This document shows positions 1 to 6,586 of a stretch of 9,744 bases of DNA, one piece after another (within the stretch, counting starts at the first letter, position 1; each line of letters starts with the position of its first letter). The notes below the pieces were generated by a model. The model made no database searches and was not told the origin of the DNA. It saw only the letters and a list, made by a program, of their open reading frames with translations. Source of the DNA: Alphaproteobacteria bacterium (GTDB taxonomy: Bacteria > Pseudomonadota > Alphaproteobacteria > Puniceispirillales > Puniceispirillaceae); NCBI GenBank assembly GCA_009936885.1, contig JAACDT010000314.1:1-9744 (forward strand), given 5' to 3'. The position numbers and the translations under genes were made by a program.

Positions 1-425
1 GTCCAACCTTTAAACTGATAGGTATAAATATTTCGCCTATAAGAAAGCGATGCGGAACGCTGAACACGCCTTAAAACCGCTTTTACTCTGGCTAATAGCA
101 AATCAAGATTAAAAGGTTTTGCGATATAATCATCTGCACCAACTGCATAGCCTGCCATGCGCTGATGATCGGCTGCCAATGCAGATACAAATATAATCGG
201 AACTTCTTGCTCAATTCGAATTTGGCGACAGAGCTCAACCCCGTCTTCTTCGCCCAGCATCACATCAAGAAGGATTAGATCTATTCGTCCCTTGCTTATA
301 TGATTTCTGATCTCCTCGCCAGTAGCGGCAGTATACACCATAAAGCCATTATTACTGAGGAAATACGCCATCATTTTTCGTAACTCAGCGTCATCGTCAA
401 CGACCAATATTTTCGGAACTGCCAT
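1..425 (-). CDS. OmpR/PhoB-family response regulator, N-terminal part (cut by window edge)
   Basis: Reading leftward from an ATG at 425, the frame stays open to base 1 (141 codons). It shows a complete receiver domain: acidic pair D10/D11 (ILVVDDD), phospho-acceptor D54 (LILLDVML), S81 in the switch position (IIFVSAL), and K103 in DDYIAKPF. After a linker at about 122-135 the sequence YQFKGW resembles the first strands of an OmpR/PhoB winged-helix DNA-binding domain, so most of the output domain lies outside the window. The gene is divergent from a glucose-type ABC operon. In Pseudomonas the GltR/GtrS two-component system sits beside and controls the equivalent gts operon, so I infer that this regulator controls the transporter; a partner kinase is not visible. 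No good Shine-Dalgarno precedes the ATG. The receiver identity is secure and the target is inference. Confidence 0.9.
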   Translation of the reverse strand, partial: MAVPKILVVDDDAELRKMMAYFLSNNGFMVYTAATGEEIRNHISKGRIDLILLDVMLGEEDGVELCRQIRIEQEVPIIFVSALAADHQRMAGYAVGADDYIAKPFNLDLLLARVKAVLRRVQRSASLSYRRNIYTYQFKGW

Positions 426-466
426 CTGAATATCTGTGCTTCTCTGCAGGTAATATTTTTCCAATT

Positions 467-513
467 TGTAACTATACGCAACAAAATTGAGGTAATTGTA
501 ACTTTATGTAATA
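467..513. promoter_or_regulatory. Phased direct half-sites, candidate response-regulator operator
   Basis: In the divergent spacer, seven-base units TGTAACT (467), CGCAACA (477), TGTAACT (497) and TGTAATA (507) lie at 10, 20 and 10 base steps. Seen larger, this is an imperfect direct repeat of about 22 bases, each copy starting TTGTAACT, offset by 30 bases (466 and 496). Direct half-sites on one helix face are the usual target of dimeric OmpR/PhoB regulators, and such a regulator is encoded 42 bases away. The repeats are seen directly; the assignment is inference. I could not call a convincing -35/-10 pair here. Confidence 0.45.
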
Positions 514-594
514 AAACTATCAGATTTCGATAAGGTTTCTATCAATTAAAACATTTTCTGATTGAAAGATGATTGCTTCGTCATAAAGATGGCC

Positions 595-617
595 AATCAA
601 ACATTTTGATTAGGGAG
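595..617 (+). promoter_or_regulatory. Leader inverted repeat next to the binding-protein RBS
   Basis: AATCAA (595-600) and TTGATT (606-611) form a perfect 6-bp inverted repeat with a 5-base loop, ending exactly where the ribosome binding site AGGGAG (612-617) begins, 6 bases before the ATG at 624. The RBS decides the start: an upstream in-frame ATG at 573 has no such site and would put 17 residues ahead of the signal peptide. The stem is AT-rich and weak, so a role in translation control is only possible. Confidence 0.4.
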
Positions 618-623
618 TACAAA

Positions 624-1871
624 ATGAACACTAAACTTTTGATTGCAGCAACCGCTGCTCTTACAATTTCCATTACATCTATCGCAAAAGCTGAACCAAA
701 GGCAGAAGTTTTGCATTGGTGGACATCTGGCGGTGAAGCTAAGTCTGTTGCTGTATTGCAAGAAGAATTTTCTTCTCGTGGCGGCACTTGGACAGATATG
801 CCAGTTGCAGGTGGCGGCGGTGATGCTGCTATGACTGCTCTTCGTGCTAGAGTATTATCGGGCAATGCACCTACAGCGGTTCAGCTTAAAGGTCCTGCTA
901 TCCAATAATGGTATGAAGAAGGCGTTTTAGCAGATATCTCATCTGTCGCTAACGCACAAGGTTGGGCTGACGTTTTGCCTGCTTCTATTGCTGGTCACAT
1001 GAAATGTGAAGGCAGTTGGTGTGCCGCACCTGTAAATGTCCACCGTATCGATTGGATTTGGGCAAATGCATCTGTATTAGCAGAAAATGGTATCTCAATG
1101 CCCACATCTTGGGAAGAGTTCAATGCGGCAGCAACTAAGCTAAAAGCAGCTGGTATCACGCCTTTAGCTCATGGTGGACAGGCATGGCAGGATGCTACAG
1201 TATTTGAAGCTGTAGCCCTTGGTATTGGGGGTCCAGAGTTTTTCCACAAAGCTTTTGTAGAATTAGATGGAGATACACTTAAGTCAGATACAATGAAGGC
1301 TGTTTTCGACCAAATGCGCACTATGCGTGGTTTCGTTGACAGCAACTTTTCTGGCCGTGACTGGAACCTTGCAACTGCAATGGTCATGAACGGTGAAGCA
1401 GCATTCCAAATTATGGGTGACTGGGCAAAAGGTGAATTTCTAGCTGCTGGAAAGCGTCCAGGAATTGACTTTTTATGTGCCTCAACACCTGGCGATGGCT
1501 TTTTATATAACGTAGACAGCTTTGCAATGTTTGACGTAGATGGCGCTGACAAAGAAGAAGGTCAAATGCTTCTTGCAGAATTAATCGTTGGCAAGAACTT
1601 CCAGAAAGTGTTTAACATGAATAAAGGTTCTATTCCCGCTCGTGTTGACGTAGCACTTGATGATTTTGATCCATGTGCACATACTTCAGCACAAGACATG
1701 GCAGCTAGCAACGCTGGTGGCTCTCTTCTTCCGTCTTATGCACATGGCATGGCTCTAAGAGGTGCTCAGTCTGGTGCAATTACAGATGTGGTAACAGCTC
1801 ACTTTAACTCTGATATGTCTTCTAACGAAGCCGTTGATATGCTTGCAAGCGCAGTTGCGAACAGCATGTAA
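624..1871 (+). pseudogene. gtsA: Glucose/mannose-type ABC transporter substrate-binding protein, interrupted by an in-frame stop
   Basis: This is the periplasmic receptor that would capture the sugar and hand it to the permeases. The start ATG at 624 has AGGGAG upstream and is followed by a clear signal peptide ([20 protein letters not shown], cleavage near AKA-EPK). The mature part opens with [11 protein letters not shown] and contains GPAIQ, VNVHRIDW, LAHGGQAWQD, FQIMGDWAKGE and NMNKGSIPARVD, all close to Pseudomonas GtsA-type glucose-binding proteins. Codon 95 is TAA (906-908), directly after GPAIQ and before WYEEGVLAD. Relatives have a glutamate there as I recall, so a single GAA-to-TAA change fits. 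The frame is otherwise open and undisturbed to the TAA at 1869-1871. Counting the stop position the product would be 415 residues, a normal family length. Re-initiation inside, for example at 975, would give a protein without a signal peptide. Possible explanations are a recent nonsense mutation, a sequencing error, or readthrough; the family call is firm. Confidence 0.88.
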
Positions 1872-1879
1872 TCTAACAA

Positions 1880-1905
1880 TCCCTGCCCATTCAAATGGGC
1901 AGGGA
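1880..1905 (+). promoter_or_regulatory. Intercistronic hairpin between receptor and permease genes
   Basis: TCCCTGCCCATT (1880-1891) and AATGGGCAGGGA (1894-1905) are a perfect 12-bp inverted repeat, GC-rich in otherwise AT-rich sequence, 9 bases after the receptor stop and 24 bases before the permease start. The following bases (ATTTCCTAT) are not a strong U-tract. In other binding-protein operons such hairpins protect the 3' end of the receptor message or cause partial termination, so that receptor exceeds permease. That role is inferred here. Confidence 0.7.
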
Positions 1906-1928
1906 ATTTCCTATACAAGGATTATGCT

Positions 1929-2801
1929 GTGTCTGAATGGTTAGAAAAGCAACTGCCAAAGTTAGTTCTTGCGCCGTCATTTGTTGCAATTCTTATCTTT
2001 GTTTATGGGTTTATTGGCTGGACAGCCTGGGTTTCCTTTACAAAGTCAAAACTATTACCGCGTTATGATATTGTTGGTTTAATCCAATATGACCGTTTAT
2101 TTGTTTCACCACGCTGGGATGTCGCTTTCTCAAACTTATTTGTATTTGGGTTTCTGTTTATTGTCATATCTATGTTGCTTGGCCTTTTATTAGCAATATT
2201 ACTTGACCAAAAAATAAGAACTGAAGGAATTATCAGAACCATCTATCTCTATCCGATGGCACTTTCTATGATTGTTACAGGCACTGCATGGAAATGGATA
2301 TTAAACCCAGGACTTGGCCTTGAAGCTATGATCCGCAGTTGGGGATGGGAAAGTTTTACATTTAACTGGCTGGTAGACCCCAATATGGCCATCTATACGG
2401 TTGTAATTGCGGGCGTTTGGCAAGCATCTGGATTTGTCATGGCTTTGTTTCTTGCCGGGCTGCGCTCTGTCGATGATGAAATCATAAAGGCCGCGCAGGT
2501 TGATGGCATCCCTACATGGCGCATTTATTCGTCAATTATTCTACCTTCCATGGCTGCTATTTTTCTATCCGCATTCATTGTGCTTGCGCATCTTGCTATT
2601 AAGAGTTTTGATCTGGTAATTGCACTTACGGGCGGTGGGCCTGGATATGCAACAGACCTTCCTGCAACCTATATGTATACTATGGCATTCTCACGAGGGG
2701 ATATAGGCCAAGCAGCAAGCTCCGCCATGATTATGATGGCTGTTGTTTTTGCAATAGTTGTTCCATATCTATATTCAGAATTAAGGGCAAAAAATGACTG
2801 A
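1929..2801 (+). CDS. gtsB: Sugar ABC transporter permease (MalF/GtsB type)
   Basis: Inner-membrane permease subunit, 290 residues, of the binding-protein-dependent transport family. A first membrane segment lies at about 13-35, followed by a periplasmic loop. Further hydrophobic segments fall at about 68-92, 106-124, 154-178, 208-232 and 262-282. The cytoplasmic EAA loop that docks on the ATPase is visible at about 183-206 (EIIKAAQVDG, then IILP). FDLVIALTGGGPGYATDLPA is typical of the MalF-side permease. The start is GTG at 1929, with AAGGA (1917-1921) at correct spacing; the ATG at 1924 is out of frame. The end overlaps the next gene by 8 bases, implying coupled translation. No damage is seen. 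It would form a heterodimer with the next gene product. Substrate glucose/mannose is inferred from similarity to Gts systems. Confidence 0.93.
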   Translation: MSEWLEKQLPKLVLAPSFVAILIFVYGFIGWTAWVSFTKSKLLPRYDIVGLIQYDRLFVSPRWDVAFSNLFVFGFLFIVISMLLGLLLAILLDQKIRTEGIIRTIYLYPMALSMIVTGTAWKWILNPGLGLEAMIRSWGWESFTFNWLVDPNMAIYTVVIAGVWQASGFVMALFLAGLRSVDDEIIKAAQVDGIPTWRIYSSIILPSMAAIFLSAFIVLAHLAIKSFDLVIALTGGGPGYATDLPATYMYTMAFSRGDIGQAASSAMIMMAVVFAIVVPYLYSELRAKND

Positions 2802-3684
2802 GCTTAATTCAAAATACGTCGATAGCGGATATGTTCAAAAACTCATTCTAAGAAGTTTGTTATTTTTACTGTTAGGAATTTTTGCGGTCTATTATCTTAT
2901 GCCGCTTTTTGTAATGATTACAACCTCACTCAAGAGCCTAGAAGAAATCAGAACCGGGTCTCTTATCGACCTTCCAAGAGAAGTGACTTTTGCTGCCTGG
3001 AAAACAGCTTGGTCTGGGGCCTGTACAGGCATTCAATGCGAGGGATTACGTCCTTATTTCTGGAATTCTGTCTTGCTTGCCGTACCTGCTGTCATTATAT
3101 CAACATTAATTGGTGCGCTAAATGGGTATGTAATCGCTCAATGGCGGTTTAAAGGTGCTAATCTGATATTCTCCCTAATGCTTTTTGGTTGCTTTATTCC
3201 ATTTCAGGTAGTTCTTCTGCCAATGGCACGAGTACTTGGGATTATTAATTTGGCAGGTTCCATAAGCGGTCTTGTTTTTGTTCATGTCATTTATGGCATT
3301 GGTTTTACAACTCTATTTTTCAGGAATTATTACGTTTCTGTCCCTGTTGAGCTCGTGAAAGCTGCTAAAATTGACGGGGCAAACTTTTTTAGAATATTCA
3401 TATCCATATTCTTACCATTATCGCTTCCAATTATTGTGGTCACTGTTATCTGGCAGTTTACGCAGATCTGGAACGACTTCTTGTTTGGGGTGTCGTTCTC
3501 AGAAGCTGGAACACAACCAGTTACAGTAGCCCTTAATAACATTGTTAATTCTACAACAGGCGTAAAAGAATATAATGTTGATATGGCAGCAGCCATTATT
3601 GCTGCTCTGCCAACTCTATTCGTTTATGTTGTTGCTGGAAAATACTTCATTCGTGGCTTAACAGCCGGTTCTGTAAAAGGGTGA
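2794..3684 (+). CDS. gtsC: Sugar ABC transporter permease (MalG/GtsC type)
   Basis: Second inner-membrane permease, 296 residues. The first membrane segment is at about 18-42 (SLLFLLLGIFAVYYLMPLF), with further segments at about 89-113, 122-143, 149-168, 205-222 and 262-282. The EAA loop is at about 185-208 (VELVKAAKIDG, then FLP). The C-terminal half carries QFTQIWNDFLFG, QPVTVALNNIVN, KEYNVDMAAA and the end GKYFIRGLTAGSVKG, nearly the same as I recall in Pseudomonas GtsC-type glucose permeases. That makes a glucose/mannose system more likely than maltose or glycerol-phosphate. The ATG at 2794 lies inside the end of the preceding permease gene, and the gene ends 5 bases before the ATPase start. 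It is intact, as expected for an operon still under selection or only recently hit upstream. Confidence 0.93.
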   Translation: MTELNSKYVDSGYVQKLILRSLLFLLLGIFAVYYLMPLFVMITTSLKSLEEIRTGSLIDLPREVTFAAWKTAWSGACTGIQCEGLRPYFWNSVLLAVPAVIISTLIGALNGYVIAQWRFKGANLIFSLMLFGCFIPFQVVLLPMARVLGIINLAGSISGLVFVHVIYGIGFTTLFFRNYYVSVPVELVKAAKIDGANFFRIFISIFLPLSLPIIVVTVIWQFTQIWNDFLFGVSFSEAGTQPVTVALNNIVNSTTGVKEYNVDMAAAIIAALPTLFVYVVAGKYFIRGLTAGSVKG

Positions 3685-3689
3685 TTGAA

Positions 3690-4787
3690 ATGTCTACTAT
3701 TTTGGAAATCAAGAATCTGCATAAAGATTTTGGAAGTCTCAATATTCTAAACAACATAAATGTCACAATAGAGGAAGGTGATTTTTTAGTTCTTGTTGGA
3801 CCTTCAGGTTGCGGAAAATCAACGTTGCTTAATTGCATTGCAGGCCTTGAGCCTATCACCAGCGGCGCGATTACAATTGATGGACGTGATATGACGATTG
3901 TGAGCCCAAAGGACAGAGATATAGCAATGGTATTTCAGTCTTATGCACTCTATCCAACCATGACTGTAGGGCAAAACATCACTTTTGGGATGAAAGTCCG
4001 TGGTATTGAGAAGAATGATAGAGAAGAAAAATTGGCCAAAGTTGCAAAGCAACTCCAAATAGAGCCATTGTTAAATAGACGACCAGGCCAATTATCAGGA
4101 GGTCAGCGGCAGCGCGTTGCAATGGGGCGTGCTCTTGTACGAGACCCAAAATTATTTCTGTTCGATGAACCTTTATCAAATCTGGATGCTAAACTTAGAG
4201 TGGAAATGCGCACCGAGATTAAAAAGCTTCATCAGAACTTAAATGCTTCAATGGTTTATGTAACACATGACCAAATAGAAGCCATGACGCTTGCCACTAA
4301 AATAGTTGTTATGAAAGGGGGGGTGGTGCAGCAAATTGGAACACCGTCTGAGATATACAACTATCCATCCAATTTATTTGTAGCTGATTTTATGGGCTCT
4401 CCCGCTATGAACCTTATTCCAGCACGAGTAGCTAAAAATGGAAAAGGTACTAAATTCATGATAGCAAGAAGTCATGGTGAGCCTCTTATCCTGTTTGATG
4501 AGCATATTACAAAGCTGCCTGAGAACGTTGTTCTTGGACTAAGACCTGAAGATATTGGTGATGCAAAGCTTAGAAAAGGCGATAAGCTTCAAATATCAAC
4601 CTGCTCGGTTGATGTTGTTGAGCCTGCGGGTGCTGACACCTATGTGTTAATAAATCTTGGTGGCAAGGAAGTGACTGCGCGGCTACAGGCTGAAACGGCG
4701 GCTCAAACTGGAATGGAGATGGAGTTCACCTTCAATATGGATAAAGTATCCTATTTCGATGCTCAAACGGGTCAGCGGCTAAATTAG
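3690..4787 (+). CDS. gtsD: Sugar ABC transporter ATP-binding protein (MalK/UgpC family)
   Basis: Cytoplasmic ATPase that powers the permease pair, 365 residues. All motifs are present: Walker A GPSGCGKST (37-45), Q-loop Q83, signature LSGGQ (135-139), Walker B LFLFDE (155-160), D-loop SNLDA (163-167) and switch H193 (VTHDQ). After about residue 235 comes the TOBE-type regulatory region of the MalK/UgpC group (VLGLRPEDIG, VVEPAGADTYV). I chose ATG 3690 because AAGGG (3677-3681) is then 8 bases away. The in-frame GTG at 3681 overlaps the upstream stop but has the ribosome site touching it, and would add only three residues. Databases often name such ATPases UgpC or MalK; the operon context points to glucose/mannose import. 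No terminator is obvious after the TAG. Confidence 0.93.
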   Translation: MSTILEIKNLHKDFGSLNILNNINVTIEEGDFLVLVGPSGCGKSTLLNCIAGLEPITSGAITIDGRDMTIVSPKDRDIAMVFQSYALYPTMTVGQNITFGMKVRGIEKNDREEKLAKVAKQLQIEPLLNRRPGQLSGGQRQRVAMGRALVRDPKLFLFDEPLSNLDAKLRVEMRTEIKKLHQNLNASMVYVTHDQIEAMTLATKIVVMKGGVVQQIGTPSEIYNYPSNLFVADFMGSPAMNLIPARVAKNGKGTKFMIARSHGEPLILFDEHITKLPENVVLGLRPEDIGDAKLRKGDKLQISTCSVDVVEPAGADTYVLINLGGKEVTARLQAETAAQTGMEMEFTFNMDKVSYFDAQTGQRLN

Positions 4788-4984
4788 TTCATTTGTTAGA
4801 AATTGGCATTAGGATTAACGACTAATATACTTTGATTTGGATACAATCACAGTTTGAATCGCCACGTTGACGACCAACTATTTCAATTCAATAGCCTAGA
4901 ACGCTTACTCTCTCGAATAATTGACGAATTAGATTATAATACTAAATAATAGTTTTATCTTTCAAAAAATGAGGGCTAGCATGA

Positions 4985-5392
4985 TTAAAGATTGTCACAA
5001 TCCATGTTTAATGTATTTACTTTGTTTAAAGATAATTCACCTCTTGCCATTTTATTACAAATTAGATCTCTAATAGCTTCTAGAGCATAATTTAAAGTTT
5101 CGATTGTTTCATAGTTACCCTCCGGATTTTTTAGTTGCTCGTTTTTTAAGTTTTCAAATTCCCAAGCTCTTTTAATTAAATCAGAGGTCATACCTTCTTG
5201 ATCTGAGTTCATATTAGTGACGAAATTATTTGATTTTGATAAGTTTTTAGGTTGCTTCGATAAAGTTTTAGGTTCTTCTGTATCAGAAGTAAAACCGTTT
5301 TCAAATTGCTCAATTAGATTTATCTGCGCTGTGGCCGGGTTATAGCCAAAACAATAGATCAAAGATATTATTAGAATAAGGTGTTTCTTCAT
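4985..5392 (-). CDS. Putative exported small protein of unknown function
   Basis: Reads leftward, 135 residues. The N-terminus is a typical Sec signal peptide: MKK, then the hydrophobic LILIISLIYCFGY, then cleavage near ATA-Q, leaving a mature protein of about 112 residues. The mature part starts INLIEQFENGF, continues with a Ser/Asn/Lys/Gln-rich, probably disordered stretch to about 68, then two predicted helices (about 70-87 and 95-118). Two cysteines (112 and 132) could form a disulfide in the periplasm. I recognise no family. The start ATG overlaps the stop of an upstream small ORF (ATGA), so it is probably translated by coupling, consistent with no good ribosome site of its own. It converges on the transporter operon and shares nothing obvious with it. 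Confidence 0.65.
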   Translation of the reverse strand: MKKHLILIISLIYCFGYNPATAQINLIEQFENGFTSDTEEPKTLSKQPKNLSKSNNFVTNMNSDQEGMTSDLIKRAWEFENLKNEQLKNPEGNYETIETLNYALEAIRDLICNKMARGELSLNKVNTLNMDCDNL

Positions 5393-5547
5393 AACGATGT
5401 AGGTAAAGTTTTACTAACCTTTGCTTGGCTATAAACAAAAGCACCTAACAACACAGCAATCGCAATTAGATAAACAAAAGTTCTCAATTTAATGGGCTTT
5501 CTTCTCGTTTCATATGTTTTAAAGGCATTGGATTTATGAGGAATCAA
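5389..5547 (-). CDS. Small single-span membrane protein candidate, coupled to the exported protein gene
   Basis: Leftward open frame of 52 codons if started at the TTG at 5547. It begins with a polar, basic part (IPHKSNAFKTYETRRKPIK), then one hydrophobic segment at about 24-39 (FVYLIAIAVLLGAFVY), then a short polar tail. Positive charges before the segment suggest the N-terminus faces the cytoplasm. Its TGA (5391-5389) overlaps the ATG of the next gene by four bases, the best evidence that it is real. There is no ATG in frame before the stop upstream: an ATG at 5571 is followed after two codons by TAG (5562-5560). It may therefore be the 3' part of a longer gene whose 5' part lies in the next frame (5534-5626). 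I recognise no family. Confidence 0.4.
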   Translation of the reverse strand: MIPHKSNAFKTYETRRKPIKLRTFVYLIAIAVLLGAFVYSQAKVSKTLPTSL

Positions 5548-5626
5548 AGAGTATTCTCTCTATTGCGGCATACATTGGGTATAGGCGTTCCTCATCAGAA
5601 AAAGGGACAAAGCGTTGTGTGGGCAT
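5534..5626 (-). pseudogene. Possible displaced 5' end of the small membrane gene (frameshift candidate)
   Basis: Leftward frame from ATG 5626 to TAA 5536-5534, 30 residues, starting MPTQRFVPFSDEERLYPMYA and looking like ordinary protein rather than noise. It overlaps the start of the small membrane ORF in a different frame. A single one-base difference between about 5559 and 5537 would join the two into a protein of about 80 residues: soluble N-terminus, basic linker, one membrane span. No strong ribosome site precedes it. It could also be a short independent leader ORF or chance. Confidence 0.25.
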
Positions 5627-6019
5627 GGTGGTCGCTTTTTCGTTGTGATAAATGGGTAGGTTTTAGTAGTAAAATATCTCTAAAGTGACCCTATGAGCTA
5701 ATAAGGATTTTAGCATAATAATCTGATCCCAGATATAATACAAGCGAACCTATCAAAAGCGATTGAGAAATCACCTAACTCTATTGCAGGTTTTGAAGAT
5801 AATGGCATAGTAGGGAGAGTAGTAGGGCTTGTTGAATTGTGCAAAAAATTTTGAACAGAGAAAATAAATGCATACCATCATAAAAATCGCCGTAATCTCT
5901 GTCCTGATATTATTTCTAGTGGTTGCGGCTATCGAGTTATTATAATCTCATTTTAAAGTTTGATAAATCATAATTTTTTCGGCTAGTATTTAGGTATAGC
6001 AAATTAAGGAGATTGTGAA
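5627..6019. other. Spacer between divergent small genes and the cupin gene
   Basis: About 390 bases with no secure gene. It holds the 25-codon hydrophobic ORF listed separately. Just before that is a rightward open frame (5723-5854) of 43 sense codons with protein-like content (IIQANLSKAIEKSPNSIAGF), but with only a CTG as possible start and a stop three codons upstream, so it may be a gene relic or chance. The last bases hold AAGGAG (6006-6011), the ribosome site of the cupin gene. I see no clear promoter or terminator. Confidence 0.4.
5868..5945 (+). CDS. Candidate 25-residue hydrophobic microprotein
   Basis: ATG at 5868 to TAA at 5943-5945. After MHTIIK, nearly the whole product is one membrane-span-like stretch (IAVISVLILFLVVAAIELL). 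Upstream, ACAGAGAAAATAA gives only a weak purine-rich ribosome site. Single-span proteins of this size are common but hard to prove from sequence, and AT-rich DNA produces such frames by chance. Kept as a candidate because the composition is cleanly hydrophobic with one basic residue ahead of the span. Confidence 0.28.
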   Translation: MHTIIKIAVISVLILFLVVAAIELL

Positions 6020-6385
6020 GTGAGCGGAATAGTAAAAAAATCTTTTGATGCGCCTGACGAGGTAAGAGCACCAGACAAGGCAAATGTGAATGTGTGTGAT
6101 CTAGGAGGCGTTGCGGCCGCTAAAATGGTGCTTCAGCCTGGATGGAGTTGGTCTACCTGCATAAAGCCGGTCGTAGGCGGAGATAGCTGTCAGGCGCGCC
6201 ATGTCGGCACAGTATTGTCTGGCTCTATGTCAGCTAAGCATGAGGATGGCACCACAGAAACCTTTGTTGCTGGTGATGTATATGTAATTGAGCCAGGTCA
6301 TGATGGATGGGTTGAAGGCAATGAAGAGTGCGTTGCATTAGAGTTCAACGCGACCGCGGCAAAAACCTATGCGACTGCGAAATAA
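6020..6385 (+). CDS. Single-domain cupin protein
   Basis: 121 residues, no signal peptide, so cytoplasmic. The GTG start at 6020 follows AAGGAG (6006-6011) at ideal distance. One conserved beta-barrel is visible from about 25 to 110: GWSWSTCIKP (41-50), SCQARHVGTVLSGSM (56-70), then EDGTTETFVAGDVYVIEPGHD (starting at 75), then ECVALEF (103-109). H61 and H94 are the likely metal ligands of the two cupin motifs, although the usual first-motif HxH is reduced to RH; C47 and C57 lie close by and could take part. The pattern W-S-T-C-x-K-P / C-x-A-x-H-x-G / PGHDxWVxG matches a family of about 120-residue stand-alone cupins whose function is generally unknown. It seems to be a single-gene unit. Fold confidence is high; the reaction is unknown. 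Confidence 0.88.
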   Translation: MSGIVKKSFDAPDEVRAPDKANVNVCDLGGVAAAKMVLQPGWSWSTCIKPVVGGDSCQARHVGTVLSGSMSAKHEDGTTETFVAGDVYVIEPGHDGWVEGNEECVALEFNATAAKTYATAK

Positions 6386-6586
6386 TTCTAATCAGTAATA
6401 TATCTATCTTATTAAAGTGCGCTCCATAGTCACATTGCGTTTAGGATGTGTGTGGGACGCCTTTTTATGAGCTGGTATTGTAACCCGCCAATACACGCAT
6501 TTTGATGATACTTACACATTGAGGATTATAAATAGCTTTGTCTTTTCAATAAATGAGACCAATATTTTAAAAAACTGGACCAAAAT

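Noticed and set aside
624..1871. A variant genetic code reading TAA or TAG as glutamine, suggested by two CAA-stop contexts (906-908; 5562-5560 on the minus strand)
   Set aside because: TAA and TAG end other clearly real genes here at the expected family length, for example the receptor's own final TAA and the ATPase TAG, so general reassignment is not tenable.
975..1871. A separate gene of 298 codons starting at the ATG at 975
   Set aside because: It is the C-terminal three quarters of the receptor, has no signal peptide or ribosome site, and is in frame with the upstream part across one stop codon.
4822..4887. Leftward 21-codon frame containing GRQRGDSNCDCIQIKVY
   Set aside because: It looks protein-like but has no start codon, a stop immediately upstream, and is too short to claim as a gene relic.
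6419..6460. Possible terminator after the cupin gene (GCGT...ACGC followed by CTTTTT)
   Set aside because: Only a 4-bp stem around a long loop; not enough to call.
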